A stretch of 64,000 nt of DNA, taken from Ifrita kowaldi (taxonomy: Eukaryota; Chordata; Aves; Passeriformes; Cinclosomatidae). Where the stretch lies: positions 529,365-593,364 of the forward strand of contig VZRS01007376.1 of the NCBI GenBank assembly GCA_013398055.1, read 5' to 3'. Of this stretch, positions 52,291-61,765 are shown piece after piece. The position numbers were made by a program, and so were the translations under genes. Numbering within the stretch: position 1 is the first letter of the stretch; each line of letters begins with the position of its first letter. The notes below the pieces were generated by a model that searched no databases, was not told the DNA's origin, and saw only the letters and a list, made by a program, of their open reading frames with translations.

Positions 52291-53050
52291 ATCTGAACTT
52301 GCTCTGCTTGTTTCACTCAGCTTTTCAAACAGCCCTCCCTTCATGCTTCCTGACTACAAGCTGTATTGGCACAAGGCAATTTAGAAAAAAAATTAATTCA
52401 TTAACTAATCTCAAGGATACCTGAACAAAATACCAAAAGCGACAGAAACAAAAACTTAGGGGGCTTCGTCTGTGAGAATGAACATGCAGAGAATTCAGAT
52501 AGCATGCAAGTAACTCCGCAAATGTTTATGTGGAAAATTGTCCATGCATTTTATTACTTGTTCACAAAAAATCTCAGTGCACAACTTAGCTAAATTACCG
52601 GCAAAGTTAAATTAGGCATGCACACTTAGAATTGAAAACACCCCTTCTGCCTGCCACACAGAGGCCATGAGTTCATAGACAGTGGAAACACAGAACTACC
52701 TGCAATACCTGCTCTTCAGTCTGTCAGAAGATGGGCTGCCTGGATATCCACACAGCAAATTCTTTGTAGAAAAAATGGACTTAAAAGAGAATATTAAGAA
52801 ATGACGACAGGGTATATTTCTGCAATGGAATTTTTATATGAGTCACACCAAAACATCAATTCTCTTACCAGAATAGTGCCAAAAGTCACTACTGATAATG
52901 TTGCAGTGTCCCTTTTGTGTATGTCAGCATTTTGGAAACATATCCTGCGACTCAATATTTGGAATATTTCAATTTTTGAAGTGGTGCACCACAGGATTTT
53001 TTTTTTATTTTTTGATATTTGCTTTTCTTTCAGAAAGGACTTTATATATT

Positions 53051-53116
53051 CACACACTAACACACAGACACAGACACATATATACATGTATATATATATA
53101 TAAAAAAATATATATG
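53051..53116. repeat. compound (CA)n/(TA)n simple repeat
   Basis: CACACTAACACACAGACACA runs into ATATATACATGTATATATAT, then AAAAAAA and ATATATATGT. The TA-rich part is self-complementary around CATG and could extrude as a cruciform. It is followed by ordinary AT-rich sequence. Confidence 0.85.
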
Positions 53117-53673
53117 TCAGTCTCATGTAGAATTTATCAATATTGTATATTTACAAACTAATTGAACTAATCAGATTGCTGGGGTACATCCATTGCCTGA
53201 ATACAGCTCAGCTGTGCCATGATGCAGATGGAGGGAAAACTGCACCTTCAAAGAGCAAAAGATTCAGCACATCAGAGGTTTGGATGCTGCAGAGACTGTG
53301 AGACCAGGCTTGCGCTACAGCACTAGGCATGCCTCTCAGGAGAAATTTGTGACATTCCTTGGAATGACGGCCACTTTTTGTGAGTTAGAGGTGGGGTCAT
53401 GTGATGTTTTTATTCCAGGCAGAGCTACGTGACAAACATTCTTGTGAATTTATATGCTCTCATGGAAATAAATGATATTTAAAGTGCCCAGGGGCAGAGA
53501 GGGGGAAAAAATGTTTTTTATTTCTCTGTTTTCTTTTCTTTAACCAGCTTGCTAGCAGCCAGGCTTGCATAGGTATTTGGGTCCTGGAAGATGCAATAAG
53601 AGTCTCGTGGACCTCCCAGACCTTTTTGCAACAAGAATGATGTATGGTCACAGCAGAGGCTGCAGACACTAAC

Positions 53674-54290
53674 AGAGGATTTTGAAAGATCTAGCAAAGG
53701 AGCTCTGTGAACCATTAATGATGATTTTCAACAAATCTTGGTGCCCTGGGGAGGTTCCAGAAGGCTGGAAGAAAGCTTATATAGAGCCAACATTTATAAA
53801 GGTTAAACGGGATGACTTGAGTAATTATAGGCCTGTCAACCTGACATCGATCCCAGGCAAAATACTGGAACAGCTGATATGAGACTTGATTAATAAGGAA
53901 TTAAAGGAAGGTAATATAATTAATGCCTTTCAACATGGGTTTATGGAAAATAGATCTTGTCAAACTGGCTTGATATAATTTTTATGAGATTACAAGCTTG
54001 GTTGAGAAAGGTAATGGCACTGATGTAATGTACTTAGATATCTGTAAGGCATTTGACTTGGTACCACCTGACATTTTGGTTAATAAAGGAGAATGCCACA
54101 AAATCATTGCAGCAAACATCAAATGCATTAAAAAATAGCTAATTGGTACATCTCAGTAGTTAATTGTAAATGGGGAGTATTCATTGAGCAGGTATGTCAC
54201 CACTGGAAATTCTCCTGCAGAGAACGGTTCTGGCTCCAAAGCTATTTAAAATTTCTAAACATGTTCTGAAAAAAAAAAAAAAGCAGTCCC
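53674..54290 (+). mobile_element. CR1-type LINE reverse transcriptase, 5'-truncated copy (RT part)
   Basis: From 53682 the frame reads KDLAKELCEPLMMIFNKSW, then VPEGWKKA and NYRPVNLTS with PGKILEQLI. These are the N-terminal motifs of CR1-clade RTs (usually W...A-V-PIFKKG...NYRPVSLTSV-GK-LE-II). After a stop at 53881, AFQHGFM (53926-53946) and YLDICKAFDLVP (54031-54066) are readable; the latter holds the first catalytic Asp region of the palm. Near 54210-54260 FLLQRTVLAPKLFKI corresponds to the G-PQGS-LGP-LF-I region. The second catalytic motif (ADD) is not readable. Several stops and shifts make it nonfunctional. The start is approximate, and no endonuclease lies upstream. Confidence 0.85.
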
Positions 54291-55375
54291 TATAGATTAT
54301 ATAGACTACACTTACAGACCACACAAACACTAGGAGAGAGGACGATAATAAAATGAATGTGCTGCTGACAAGGAACAAGCTAGATGGTTTGGACAAAATC
54401 TAACGGTTTTTGTCTAGAAACAGCAAAAGTTGGCCTTACAGAACTTTCCTGCAGTAGGTGTAACTTTTAAAATTACTCCAAACTCATTAGAGGTGGATAA
54501 TCAGGAAAACAAATCTTACAGTGCAGTGTGGTATCTAAAAGGGTTGTACATTGAATGTTCAGTAGGAAAGGTCAGGTCTGTACAAGGTGGGTTTATATTA
54601 CAACTAATACTGGCATTCCCATTCTGAATCCATCTCGAGTGATGTTGATAAGCTGAGGAGCTGGGAGAACACCCCCAAGTGCATGTAAGGCACTGCAAGA
54701 GGTGATTTATCATGTAGAGCTCAATGAATTAAATTTCCTCCAGAAAACAGAAGACTGATGTAATGAGCTGATCCCAGTCCAGAACGATGGGATTTGTTTT
54801 GCCCAACTTTCTCCATGTGAATGAGAAATGAAAGAGACATGAAAGCATGTCACTGACTGCTTTGTCCCCTCATTCAGTCAGTGCAGAAGTTAGATATTTC
54901 CAGTGGGCAACTAGTCCTGCACAGGGATAGCTGCAATGAATGGCCCTCAGGTAGTGCCTGTTTCTTCTCAACTGGTTAGAGAAGGATCCCCAAACACTGG
55001 GTGAGACAAGATGCTTCATTTCTGCATGGTTAACGTTGAGATAATCCCACACTAATTGCCTCCATGGGGAATGCAATTTTTAAAATGAAGCCTCTTCAGT
55101 CTGTTAAATAGCAGGCTCTGAAGGCTTGAAGTTTTATAGGGACAAATTCAGATTAAAAATCAGGTGCACATTTTTCTCAGGGAGCGTAATTAACCTTTGG
55201 AACAAATTGCCAAGGGTTGTGGCACTTTCTACACCAGTGGAAATTTTAAAATTAAGATGAAATGTTTTTCTGAAATATTTGCTCTACTTAAAATGCACTG
55301 ATTTGGGGAAGTTAAGTGCTCTACATCGTACAAGAGGTCAGAGAAGATCATTGCTTTTGTCCTTTCTGGACTAAT
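54290..55375 (+). mobile_element. same CR1 copy, C-terminal part and 3' UTR
   Basis: The coding remnant fades after 54.3 kb. The end of the element is clear at 55140-55372: GGGACAAATTCAGATTAAAA, then TAATTAACCTTTGGAACAAA, TTGCCAAGGGTTGTGGCAC, ACCAGTGGAAATTTTAAAAT and TTTGGGGAAGTTAAGTGCTC, closing with CAAGAGGTCAGAGAAGATCA and TGTCCTTTCTGG. This is the conserved order of amniote CR1 3' ends (CATTGGAACA - TACCAAGG - TGGTGGATTC - TTTTTAAATC - CAGACTAGATGATC - CTTCTGGCC). The short tandem repeat expected at the very end is absent or eroded. With the RT part this gives about 1.7 kb of continuous element, the longest in the window. Confidence 0.8.
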
Positions 55376-55384
55376 GATACGTGC

Positions 55385-55500
55385 CTCTACGTCTTATGGT
55401 GCTAGAACACCTTTAAGAAAATCTTTCCTTACGTCTTTCTCCATTCTTAAATTTCCTTCCTGTTAGCAGTAATTAGAATTCCTTACCTAGGAGAACAAAG
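55385..55500 (-). mobile_element. possible antisense CR1 3' fragment
   Basis: AAGAAAATCTTTCCTTACGT followed by TTAAATTTCCTTCCTGTTAG resembles the antisense CR1 phrase AGGAAGTTTTTCCTAATGTC ... CTCCCTTGCTGCAATTTAAG. The match is loose and the fragment directly follows a sense CR1 end, so a separate older insertion or chance similarity are both open. Confidence 0.25.
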
Positions 55501-55931
55501 TCATTAAGGACTTTGCGGAGTGTAAATATCCTGGAAACAAAGGATGACTAAAAATTTAGGGTATGCTGAAGAAACACAGATTATTAGAAAGAGTAACGTT
55601 CACTGCCCAAGTGCTAATTGTGTGTCAGTCTTGTTGGAGGTGGGTGCTGACTGGCTACCAAATCTTCTGCCAGCTTCCACATAATTAGGGCACAAGCGTC
55701 TTGAAAAAGACATGCAGTGTTTTCAAAAATATCCCACAAAATGCCCCACGGTTTCCTTTCTGCAACAGACACTGGAGCAAGGCCAGATCCACCCTGCTCT
55801 TGGCCTCCACACCCTGATGGTTCATGGTTCAGACTAGCAAGGTCGCACTCTTGATGTGGGGTTAAGTGAACAGGAAAGCCATTAAAATTTATGTGATTTT
55901 GGCAATGTGCTGTATTTTCCCTGTCTAAATT

Positions 55932-55951
55932 AAAAAAAAAAAAAAAAAAAA
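55932..55951. repeat. A20 homopolymer
   Basis: This is an uninterrupted run of 20 A. It could be the tail of an old retroinsertion, but nothing recognisable lies upstream. Confidence 0.95.
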
Positions 55952-58339
55952 GAGAATTAAAAACCAGTAAGTAGAAAGGAAAGGAAAAAAATTACCAAGG
56001 AGAGAAACAGGGAAGGATTAGAGCCATACAGAGAAAATTTTTTTCACTTTGACTTTGGCTTGGCATTTAGGTTAAAGTCTACATCTCCATCACCAAACAA
56101 TGATGTGCTGGTGGAGTTAGTACACTTCAGAAGCATTCAAAGAATGCAAAGAATTGACCAATGTCTAGGGATGGTCACAAAGTTTCCATATATATTTATT
56201 TGGGTGACCAATTGGTTTTTATGCTTTATGAAAATTATCTGCTGTGGAATTTTTCATATTTTGTTTTTACATATGTGCAAACACACAAGAGAAAGGCTTT
56301 TAGTTTTAAACTGATAATTATCAGGAGCCTATATTTTAAAAGCCACCATAGTGGCTGCTAGAAGTTGGACTTCAGATACCTTAATTTCTTATTTGTTTAT
56401 GTGATCCAGGTTTTTGCCTACCTTTCCCAAGATGCACTGTGATGTGCTGAGATCAAGAACATCCATTCTCTATCATATAACATATTCTTATAAATAAAAG
56501 GTGTTCTGCAGTTTCTCAGTGGGACTAGCAAATCATGGAGCCAAGGCGCTACCAGAGTGTCAGAGTGACAAGGAAACACATGAGCAACAAGCCCATGAAG
56601 TACCATGACTTTTTAAAATCAAAAGTCATAGCCTTTGGATGAACATTTGGGAAAAAAATGGAAAAGATGAACACCGAGGAAAAGTGAATATTTTTGGAGG
56701 GACGTTCAGGCACATAAGTAAGAAGGAGCACATGAAAAATAAATAAGATAAACTGAAAGCTAACTCAGCAAGTGCTATCATGTTGGGTGATTCATAAAGA
56801 AAACTATTTGAGACCAAACCAATTTTAGCTGGTGTGTGCCCTAAATCTATGGATCCTCAGATCCCTGGGGGTATGCCTTGATGTGAGGACAGGATTTTGT
56901 CACCTCCCTTTTTTACATGCTTCAGCAATGCTTTTAAGAAACTCTAAACATGTGTTGGGAAGGAAGTGAGATACTGAAAGCTCTTGGGCTATATGGTCAA
57001 ATCTCCTCCAGATGCCTCTGGAATGACATCTTTAGTGTATGTGCTGCGCTTTTCTTCCCTTTACATTCGAGCTGGGGACACTTCGACCCTTGGCTGGAAA
57101 AGCTGAATACTTAGAGGGGTAAGGAATTTGCAGCGAGCCCAGGTGGATGTATCCTTGTGGCTGAGCATCTTCTGAAAGGAAGATCAGCCATACTTCACCG
57201 GGGGCTTCTCCACCTGAAATGCAAGGAAATCACACCTTGGTGACTATAATTTCTCCTGCCCCTGTCACTCAGCAAGCAGTTGGTCAAATGCTACCTGGAA
57301 AATTCAAAACAAACCCAACCCAAGAGTCATAGCCAAGCCTTGCTTCCCAACTTTCGCATTCCATGATGATTTTCTGCCTGAATACATATAAAAGGAAGTA
57401 AACGGGAATTCAAATTCTGTGACAACTCATTATAGTTTTTTTCTGCTTCAGTAACCTTATTGATTACAGAAAAGACTGATTGAACGTATGCTTCATATTT
57501 TTCACCCCAACACTTTCAATAAATTCCCTTTATGTGCCACAAAAAAATAAATAAATAAGTAAAGTGTGTCTTCCTGACAGCTGGCTGTAGAGTAAACTTA
57601 GAGCACCTGCTTTCTTCCCTTTTGTTCATTTTTTGCTGCTAAATGAATAACACTTAACACCAAATAAAGAAGGAGGGTGACCATGACTACTGAAAGATTC
57701 AAAGGCAGCCTGTGCATTGCCTGTAAGGAACTGATTGCAAACATGTAGTGTATGGCAGATAACAATATTCCTGCACAATAATCTAGCAGTAATTCACACT
57801 GCAGTTTAAGTGCCAGATCCTCATGAAAGCCACTGAATAATCTAAGGCAACTCCACTCTGTCAGGTGCCACGCATTTCTCTGGCAAATTTAACTGATAAC
57901 ACATTTAAAGGTGCTGGTAGGACAAGCAGTGTCCTTGAAAGCTGGCAGGAGGGGACACAAGCAACTTTACCTTATTTTGGCCTCATCTGTAGGAGGGTTT
58001 GGGGAAAAAAACCCCAACCTTCTTGAGGTCTTGATTATTTTGTTTGTAAATAACCATCTGCTTCTTTCTGATCAAGAGCCAGCATAGTAAGGTATGACCC
58101 CAGGGAAAGCTGTGATTGATACTCCGCCACCTCTGTTAGCAGGGGTGCCACACAAAAGATAGCGCTAGGCTCACCGGTGGCCCATGATGAAAAAGAATAC
58201 ACTTTCTTTAAAAATGTAAATGATCTGATATTATAAAGGGATGCAGGTGGCATAGGGGAAAAGCCCAGCCATCAAACACCTAATTTCTGTCATACCTACC
58301 TACCCTCCCCTCTCCCACTCGTTTGTCAGTCCAGCTGCT

Positions 58340-58430
58340 GATCTTCGCTCTGGAGAGAGCGGCTCTGCTGGCGGGGCTGGGCCAGGCATGCACGGCATCG
58401 CCCCCCGGTTGTGCCGTCTGCCCCGAGTCA
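58340..58430. promoter_or_regulatory. short CpG-rich block beside a MIR element
   Basis: About ten CpGs fall in 90 bp (for example GAGAGCGGCTC, TGGCGGGGC, CACGGCATCGCC, CCCGGTTGTGCCGTC), in contrast with the CpG-poor surroundings. It abuts the MIR-type SINE downstream. There is no open frame and no TATA or other start signal, so a role is only possible. Confidence 0.3.
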
Positions 58431-58612
58431 CGTCTTTGTCACCGGCTCACCACTGACTCAGAGCGTGACCTTGGGCAAGTCCCCTAAGCTCTTTGTGCGT
58501 CAGTTTATCTACTGGTGAACTAGATATAATACTTTTACTGGGGATTATGGCAATTAAATGCTGTTTGTAAAGCACGCCGAGATCCTCCGTGCTCCAGAAA
58601 TGAATATTCTGG
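58430..58612 (+). mobile_element. MIR-type CORE-SINE
   Basis: CACCGGCTCACCACTGACTC leads into GTGACCTTGGGCAAGTC, which is identical to the MIR core over 17 bases. Then come CCTAAGCTCTTTGTGCGTCA and GTTTATCTACTGGTGAACTA, matching the MIR phrase CTTAACCTCTCTGTGCCTCA - GTTTCCTCATCTGTAAAATG. GGGGATTATGGCAATTAAAT and GTAAAGCACGCCGAGATCCTC match the downstream MIR part with the GAGATCCTC-type tail found in sauropsid copies. The similarity is unusually clear for an element this old. The RNA polymerase III promoter head is not visible, so the copy is 5'-truncated. Confidence 0.85.
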
Positions 58613-58614
58613 CT

Positions 58615-59585
58615 ATGAGTCTGCTGTACAGATCCATCACAGAATACCAGTGAGAGTTGCTTCTAAGTTCCTGTGCTGTCTTCCTTGTTTCCAAGGACTT
58701 TGAGGACCTGTCCTGGGAAGTGGGAGTGCTAAAGAGATCAAGAGTTTTTTGCTGAACAAAATGGTTAGGTATGCTCTTGTTCTGTCACTTGTGGCAGTCC
58801 TTGTGTATTCTGTGTTTAAAAAAAAAAATTCAGCTGCTTATAAGTGTTCCTGTCTAGTCAACATTTGAAAAATCAGCTGCTGAGAATTATTTCTGGCTAT
58901 TCGGTTTTCGCATCCTTCCCTGCAACCCGGTGTTCACACCGGTAAAGAGTGAATTTTACTGGGCAGAAGCTGGTGGGGAAACTGTTCAATGAATTTAAGA
59001 AAAAAAAAAAAAGAGAGCAGGGGAAAATAGGTTATAGAACTCTCTGGTATCTGGTGGATTTTTTCACTTAGGTATTTCAGCCTAATATGCTTTTAGTGGA
59101 AAGGTTCCAAAACGTACAACCAGGAAAAAAAAAGGGGTGTGGGGGGGAATTTCCCAGGCAAAATAACTAGAAGTAAATTCAGTGTTTTTCCACTCCAGTG
59201 AACACAACCTTTGCTTTTATTCTGGTGCAAACAGCTGCAGGTGCCTCAAGTCAGCCAGTTCTATCTATCTGCAATGTCATCCATGTTTACTTGCAGCACT
59301 GGACTTTCGATTCTGTCAGGGTGCCAATCCAACGGGCCGCCAGGCACTGCAGCTGACAGTCAAATCTGTAATGCTGAATCCTTCTTCTGGAAAAAAGGGC
59401 TAAAGAGGTTAATACACTCAAGTAAGGATAAACACACCAGCTGTTATAGTTTCTAATATTTAATGTCATTATCAAATAAAATAACTCCTAAGAAATAAAA
59501 AAATGTGCAGCCTCCAAATCACTCATCTTTGTTAGTATTAATAAATTATCCAAAAAACCTACGCTATAAAATAATAACAGCCTAC
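58615..59585. other. unannotated noncoding stretch
   Basis: No gene or named repeat. The 73- and 81-codon frames near 59182-59456 overlap each other and a minus-strand frame, and none has a known domain. Short homopolymers occur (A runs near 58820, 59001 and 59126). Confidence 0.55.
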
Positions 59586-59586
59586 A

Positions 59587-59944
59587 ATTAGATTCATATT
59601 TGCTCTTCTGCTCTGCTGATGTTCCTCTGTGCTGATACAATTACCTTTTGGTGTTTCATCAATACTGATATCATGGACCACACAGTATCTATAGGATAGA
59701 TCTTTGGAGCATAGAAATCAGGCATGGATTATTGGAAGATAGAAAAATATTATTTAACTTTTTTTTTTTTATTTCAAGGTGCTTGTAGAAATTTTCTCTG
59801 ATTTACTGAATGTAATTATTCAAAGATTTCTTGACTTTTGGCCTTTCTCTTTTAAGAAAATCTGCTTAGGATCATAAGAATAATGAGTTTTGCAACAATG
59901 AGAGTGCTTTTGTGTGTGTTTGTGTGTGAAATCTCAAAGGACGC
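59587..59944. repeat. duplicated block A, first copy (358 bp)
   Basis: This block recurs at 61407-61764 with the same length and one visible difference (GGCCTTTC here, GGTCTTTC there, near 59840/61660). It ends exactly at the 42-N gap. It contains no gene; it is AT-rich and ends with a TGTGTG tract. The near identity points to an assembly duplicate or a very recent event. Confidence 0.95.
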
Positions 59945-59986
59945 NNNNNNNNNNNNNNNNNNNNNNNNNNNNNNNNNNNNNNNNNN
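59945..59986. other. assembly gap, 42 N
   Basis: Forty-two unknown bases separate duplicated block A from unique sequence. The size is not a round default, so it may be an estimated gap length. Confidence 1.
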
Positions 59987-60587
59987 CCCCAACTCATTAC
60001 TGGGGCTAAATACTCTTTAGAGTCGGGAAGTGAATCTCTGTTTTCCTTGTTTCATTATAGTTACAGCTTCTAGTGCTGTTTGTCAGTGTAGAATAAACAG
60101 GAGCTAACCTGAACGCATTCAGAAAGGTTGAGAAATACCACAAACACACAATGGAAGAGGTTTCACAGCCCGCAAAGCAGCCTGCAGTGGGCTCAGCTTC
60201 TAGTTTATGGTCTATGTTACAGCAAGACACACTCACTGCCTTCTACTCCGTCTATGTAATTGCAATTGGTCTATGACCAATTCCATAAATATCCTTGAAT
60301 TTTCGGATTTATCAGCCAGCCCTTTCAAATTGCATCAGACTGAACTTGTCAGTGCATTTCCACTTCCTTTTTTGGTTTTAAAAGATTTGTTTCTCCAGTT
60401 GTTGCTTAACTGTGAACAGAGGGACAGGGTTGGTAGGGACTTTGGGGTCTCACTTTCTTGGTAAAGGCAGCGCTGCTGCTTGACCTGGGGTCACTGCTCC
60501 CACCAGACACTTTGAGGCACAGAAGGAGACATTTACCTTTGTTCTGCGACTTATCCAAATCAATCTAAAGCGTTACTAGTGGTGTTC
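59987..60587. other. sequence present only once between the duplicated blocks
   Basis: This 601-bp segment lies between the gap and duplicated block B. In the second copy a single N stands in its place. It has only short frames (85 codons, 60207-60464) and no known repeat or gene. Confidence 0.85.
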
Positions 60588-61405
60588 TTTTGCTGGCCAC
60601 GCAGGTGTGTTTATTTCCTGGACTGTACTTCTTACCAAAAAAGAGAATAGACATTTTTTTCCCCACCAATATAATAACAGACGTAAGGTAAAGCTGTGTG
60701 AATCATAGAAATAAATACCTTCTCATGAGAAAATGGTCATTTTGAAGTTATCCCTCTCCCTTCTCTCCCCCCTTAAACTGTGAGATTTTTAATTTTGCTT
60801 TTAAACTTTTTTTTTCCTAGTAAATGCTCTCCAGAAAAAAAAGGAAAAATCTCTTCTAGGGGAAGACAACTGGAATTTCTTGGGGCTTGCCAGCTGCCTG
60901 GCAAAAAGGGAGAGCGGCAGGAGCCTCGTCGGCAGGCTGCTGCAGGCTGGCCACCCCATGCCTGCCTCTCCTCCTCCTCCTCCTTCTCCTCGCCTTCCCC
61001 CTAGCCTGGCTGCTGGGGAGGCAGCTGGGCTGCAGGGCCGGCAGAGCGCCAGGGCACTCAACCTCCCCTCCTCCCTCTTCCAGACCTGCTGCATCTCCCC
61101 AGCTGCCTGCCTGGAAGACTATTGTCAATTTTGCTCTCTCCCTGCAGACGACAACAAAATCGACAGGAGCCTTCCAGCCAAGCAGCCATGGAGCCATCAG
61201 TTTGATTTTTCCTAATAGCAAATCAGAAATTTCTGGCAAAATTGAAATTTTCCCATAAAAGAAATCCCGATTCTATAAAAGGCATATTTTTCCCCCAGAA
61301 AGTCATTCCAACAGAACATTCCCAGCTGCCGTAGTTCGAGAGACCTTTGAATTAAGTCTATAGAAAAAAACTGCCCGTGTGCTTGGCTGTGAAATAAGGA
61401 TGGGT
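60588..61405. repeat. duplicated block B, first copy (818 bp)
   Basis: The block recurs at 61766-62583 with equal length. I see three differences, all transitions: G/A at 60920/62098, C/T at 60930/62108 and A/G at 60934/62112. It contains a GC- and CpG-rich core (60880-61160) and a CTC-rich pyrimidine tract. Overlapping frames of 97-127 codons lie on both strands but encode low-complexity Leu-, Pro- or Arg-rich peptides with no domain. I do not call a gene here. Confidence 0.95.
60963..60990. repeat. (CTC)n-type pyrimidine tract
   Basis: CCTCTCCTCCTCCTCCTCCT continues into TCTCCTCG. It is nearly pure pyrimidine and part of block B; the same tract is repeated near 62141-62168. It translates to the Leu-rich and Arg-rich runs seen in chance frames. 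Confidence 0.9.
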
Positions 61406-61406
61406 N
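61406..61406. other. single-N junction
   Basis: A lone N joins the end of block B, first copy, to the start of block A, second copy. A single ambiguous base exactly at a duplication boundary suggests a contig join. Confidence 0.95.
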
Positions 61407-61764
61407 ATTAGATTCATATTTGCTCTTCTGCTCTGCTGATGTTCCTCTGTGCTGATACAATTACCTTTTGGTGTTTCATCAATACTGATATCATGGACCA
61501 CACAGTATCTATAGGATAGATCTTTGGAGCATAGAAATCAGGCATGGATTATTGGAAGATAGAAAAATATTATTTAACTTTTTTTTTTTTATTTCAAGGT
61601 GCTTGTAGAAATTTTCTCTGATTTACTGAATGTAATTATTCAAAGATTTCTTGACTTTTGGTCTTTCTCTTTTAAGAAAATCTGCTTAGGATCATAAGAA
61701 TAATGAGTTTTGCAACAATGAGAGTGCTTTTGTGTGTGTTTGTGTGTGAAATCTCAAAGGACGC
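61407..61764. repeat. duplicated block A, second copy (358 bp)
   Basis: This is equal in length to 59587-59944 and identical apart from one transition. It begins and ends at single N bases. It is probably an alternative haplotype contig of block A placed in tandem. Confidence 0.95.
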
Positions 61765-61765
61765 N
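61765..61765. other. single-N junction standing in for the gap and 601 bp
   Basis: A lone N lies between second-copy blocks A and B, where the first copy has the 42-N gap plus 59987-60587. Either the missing sequence was collapsed to one N or the alternative contig lacks it. Confidence 0.95.

Larger units (their letters stand above)
44060..53045. other. long unannotated noncoding stretch
   Basis: The longest frame in the window (172 codons, 44941-45459, minus) lies here. It overlaps 127- and 78-codon plus-strand frames at 45287-45670, so the region is simply poor in stops. No domain is recognised in any of them. A G-rich motif (45084-45110), an imperfect 17-bp tandem (50511-50539) and a T/G-rich patch (46018-46112) are listed separately. 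No repeat family was named. Confidence 0.45.
55380..58335. other. unannotated noncoding stretch
   Basis: No gene is recognised; frames reach only 84 codons (56060-56314, plus). An A20 run lies at 55932-55951. An AATAAA about 30 nt before an AAAT-rich run (57541-57563) resembles an mRNA 3' end, but no source gene could be recognised. Confidence 0.5.

Noticed and set aside
55879..55951. ATTAAA upstream of an A20 run as a retroinsertion tail
   Set aside because: The spacing is long, nothing recognisable precedes it, and no target-site duplication was found.
57480..57563. AATAAA followed by an A-rich run, like a processed pseudogene tail
   Set aside because: The run is AAAT-type simple repeat and no coding or transcript-like sequence could be recognised upstream.
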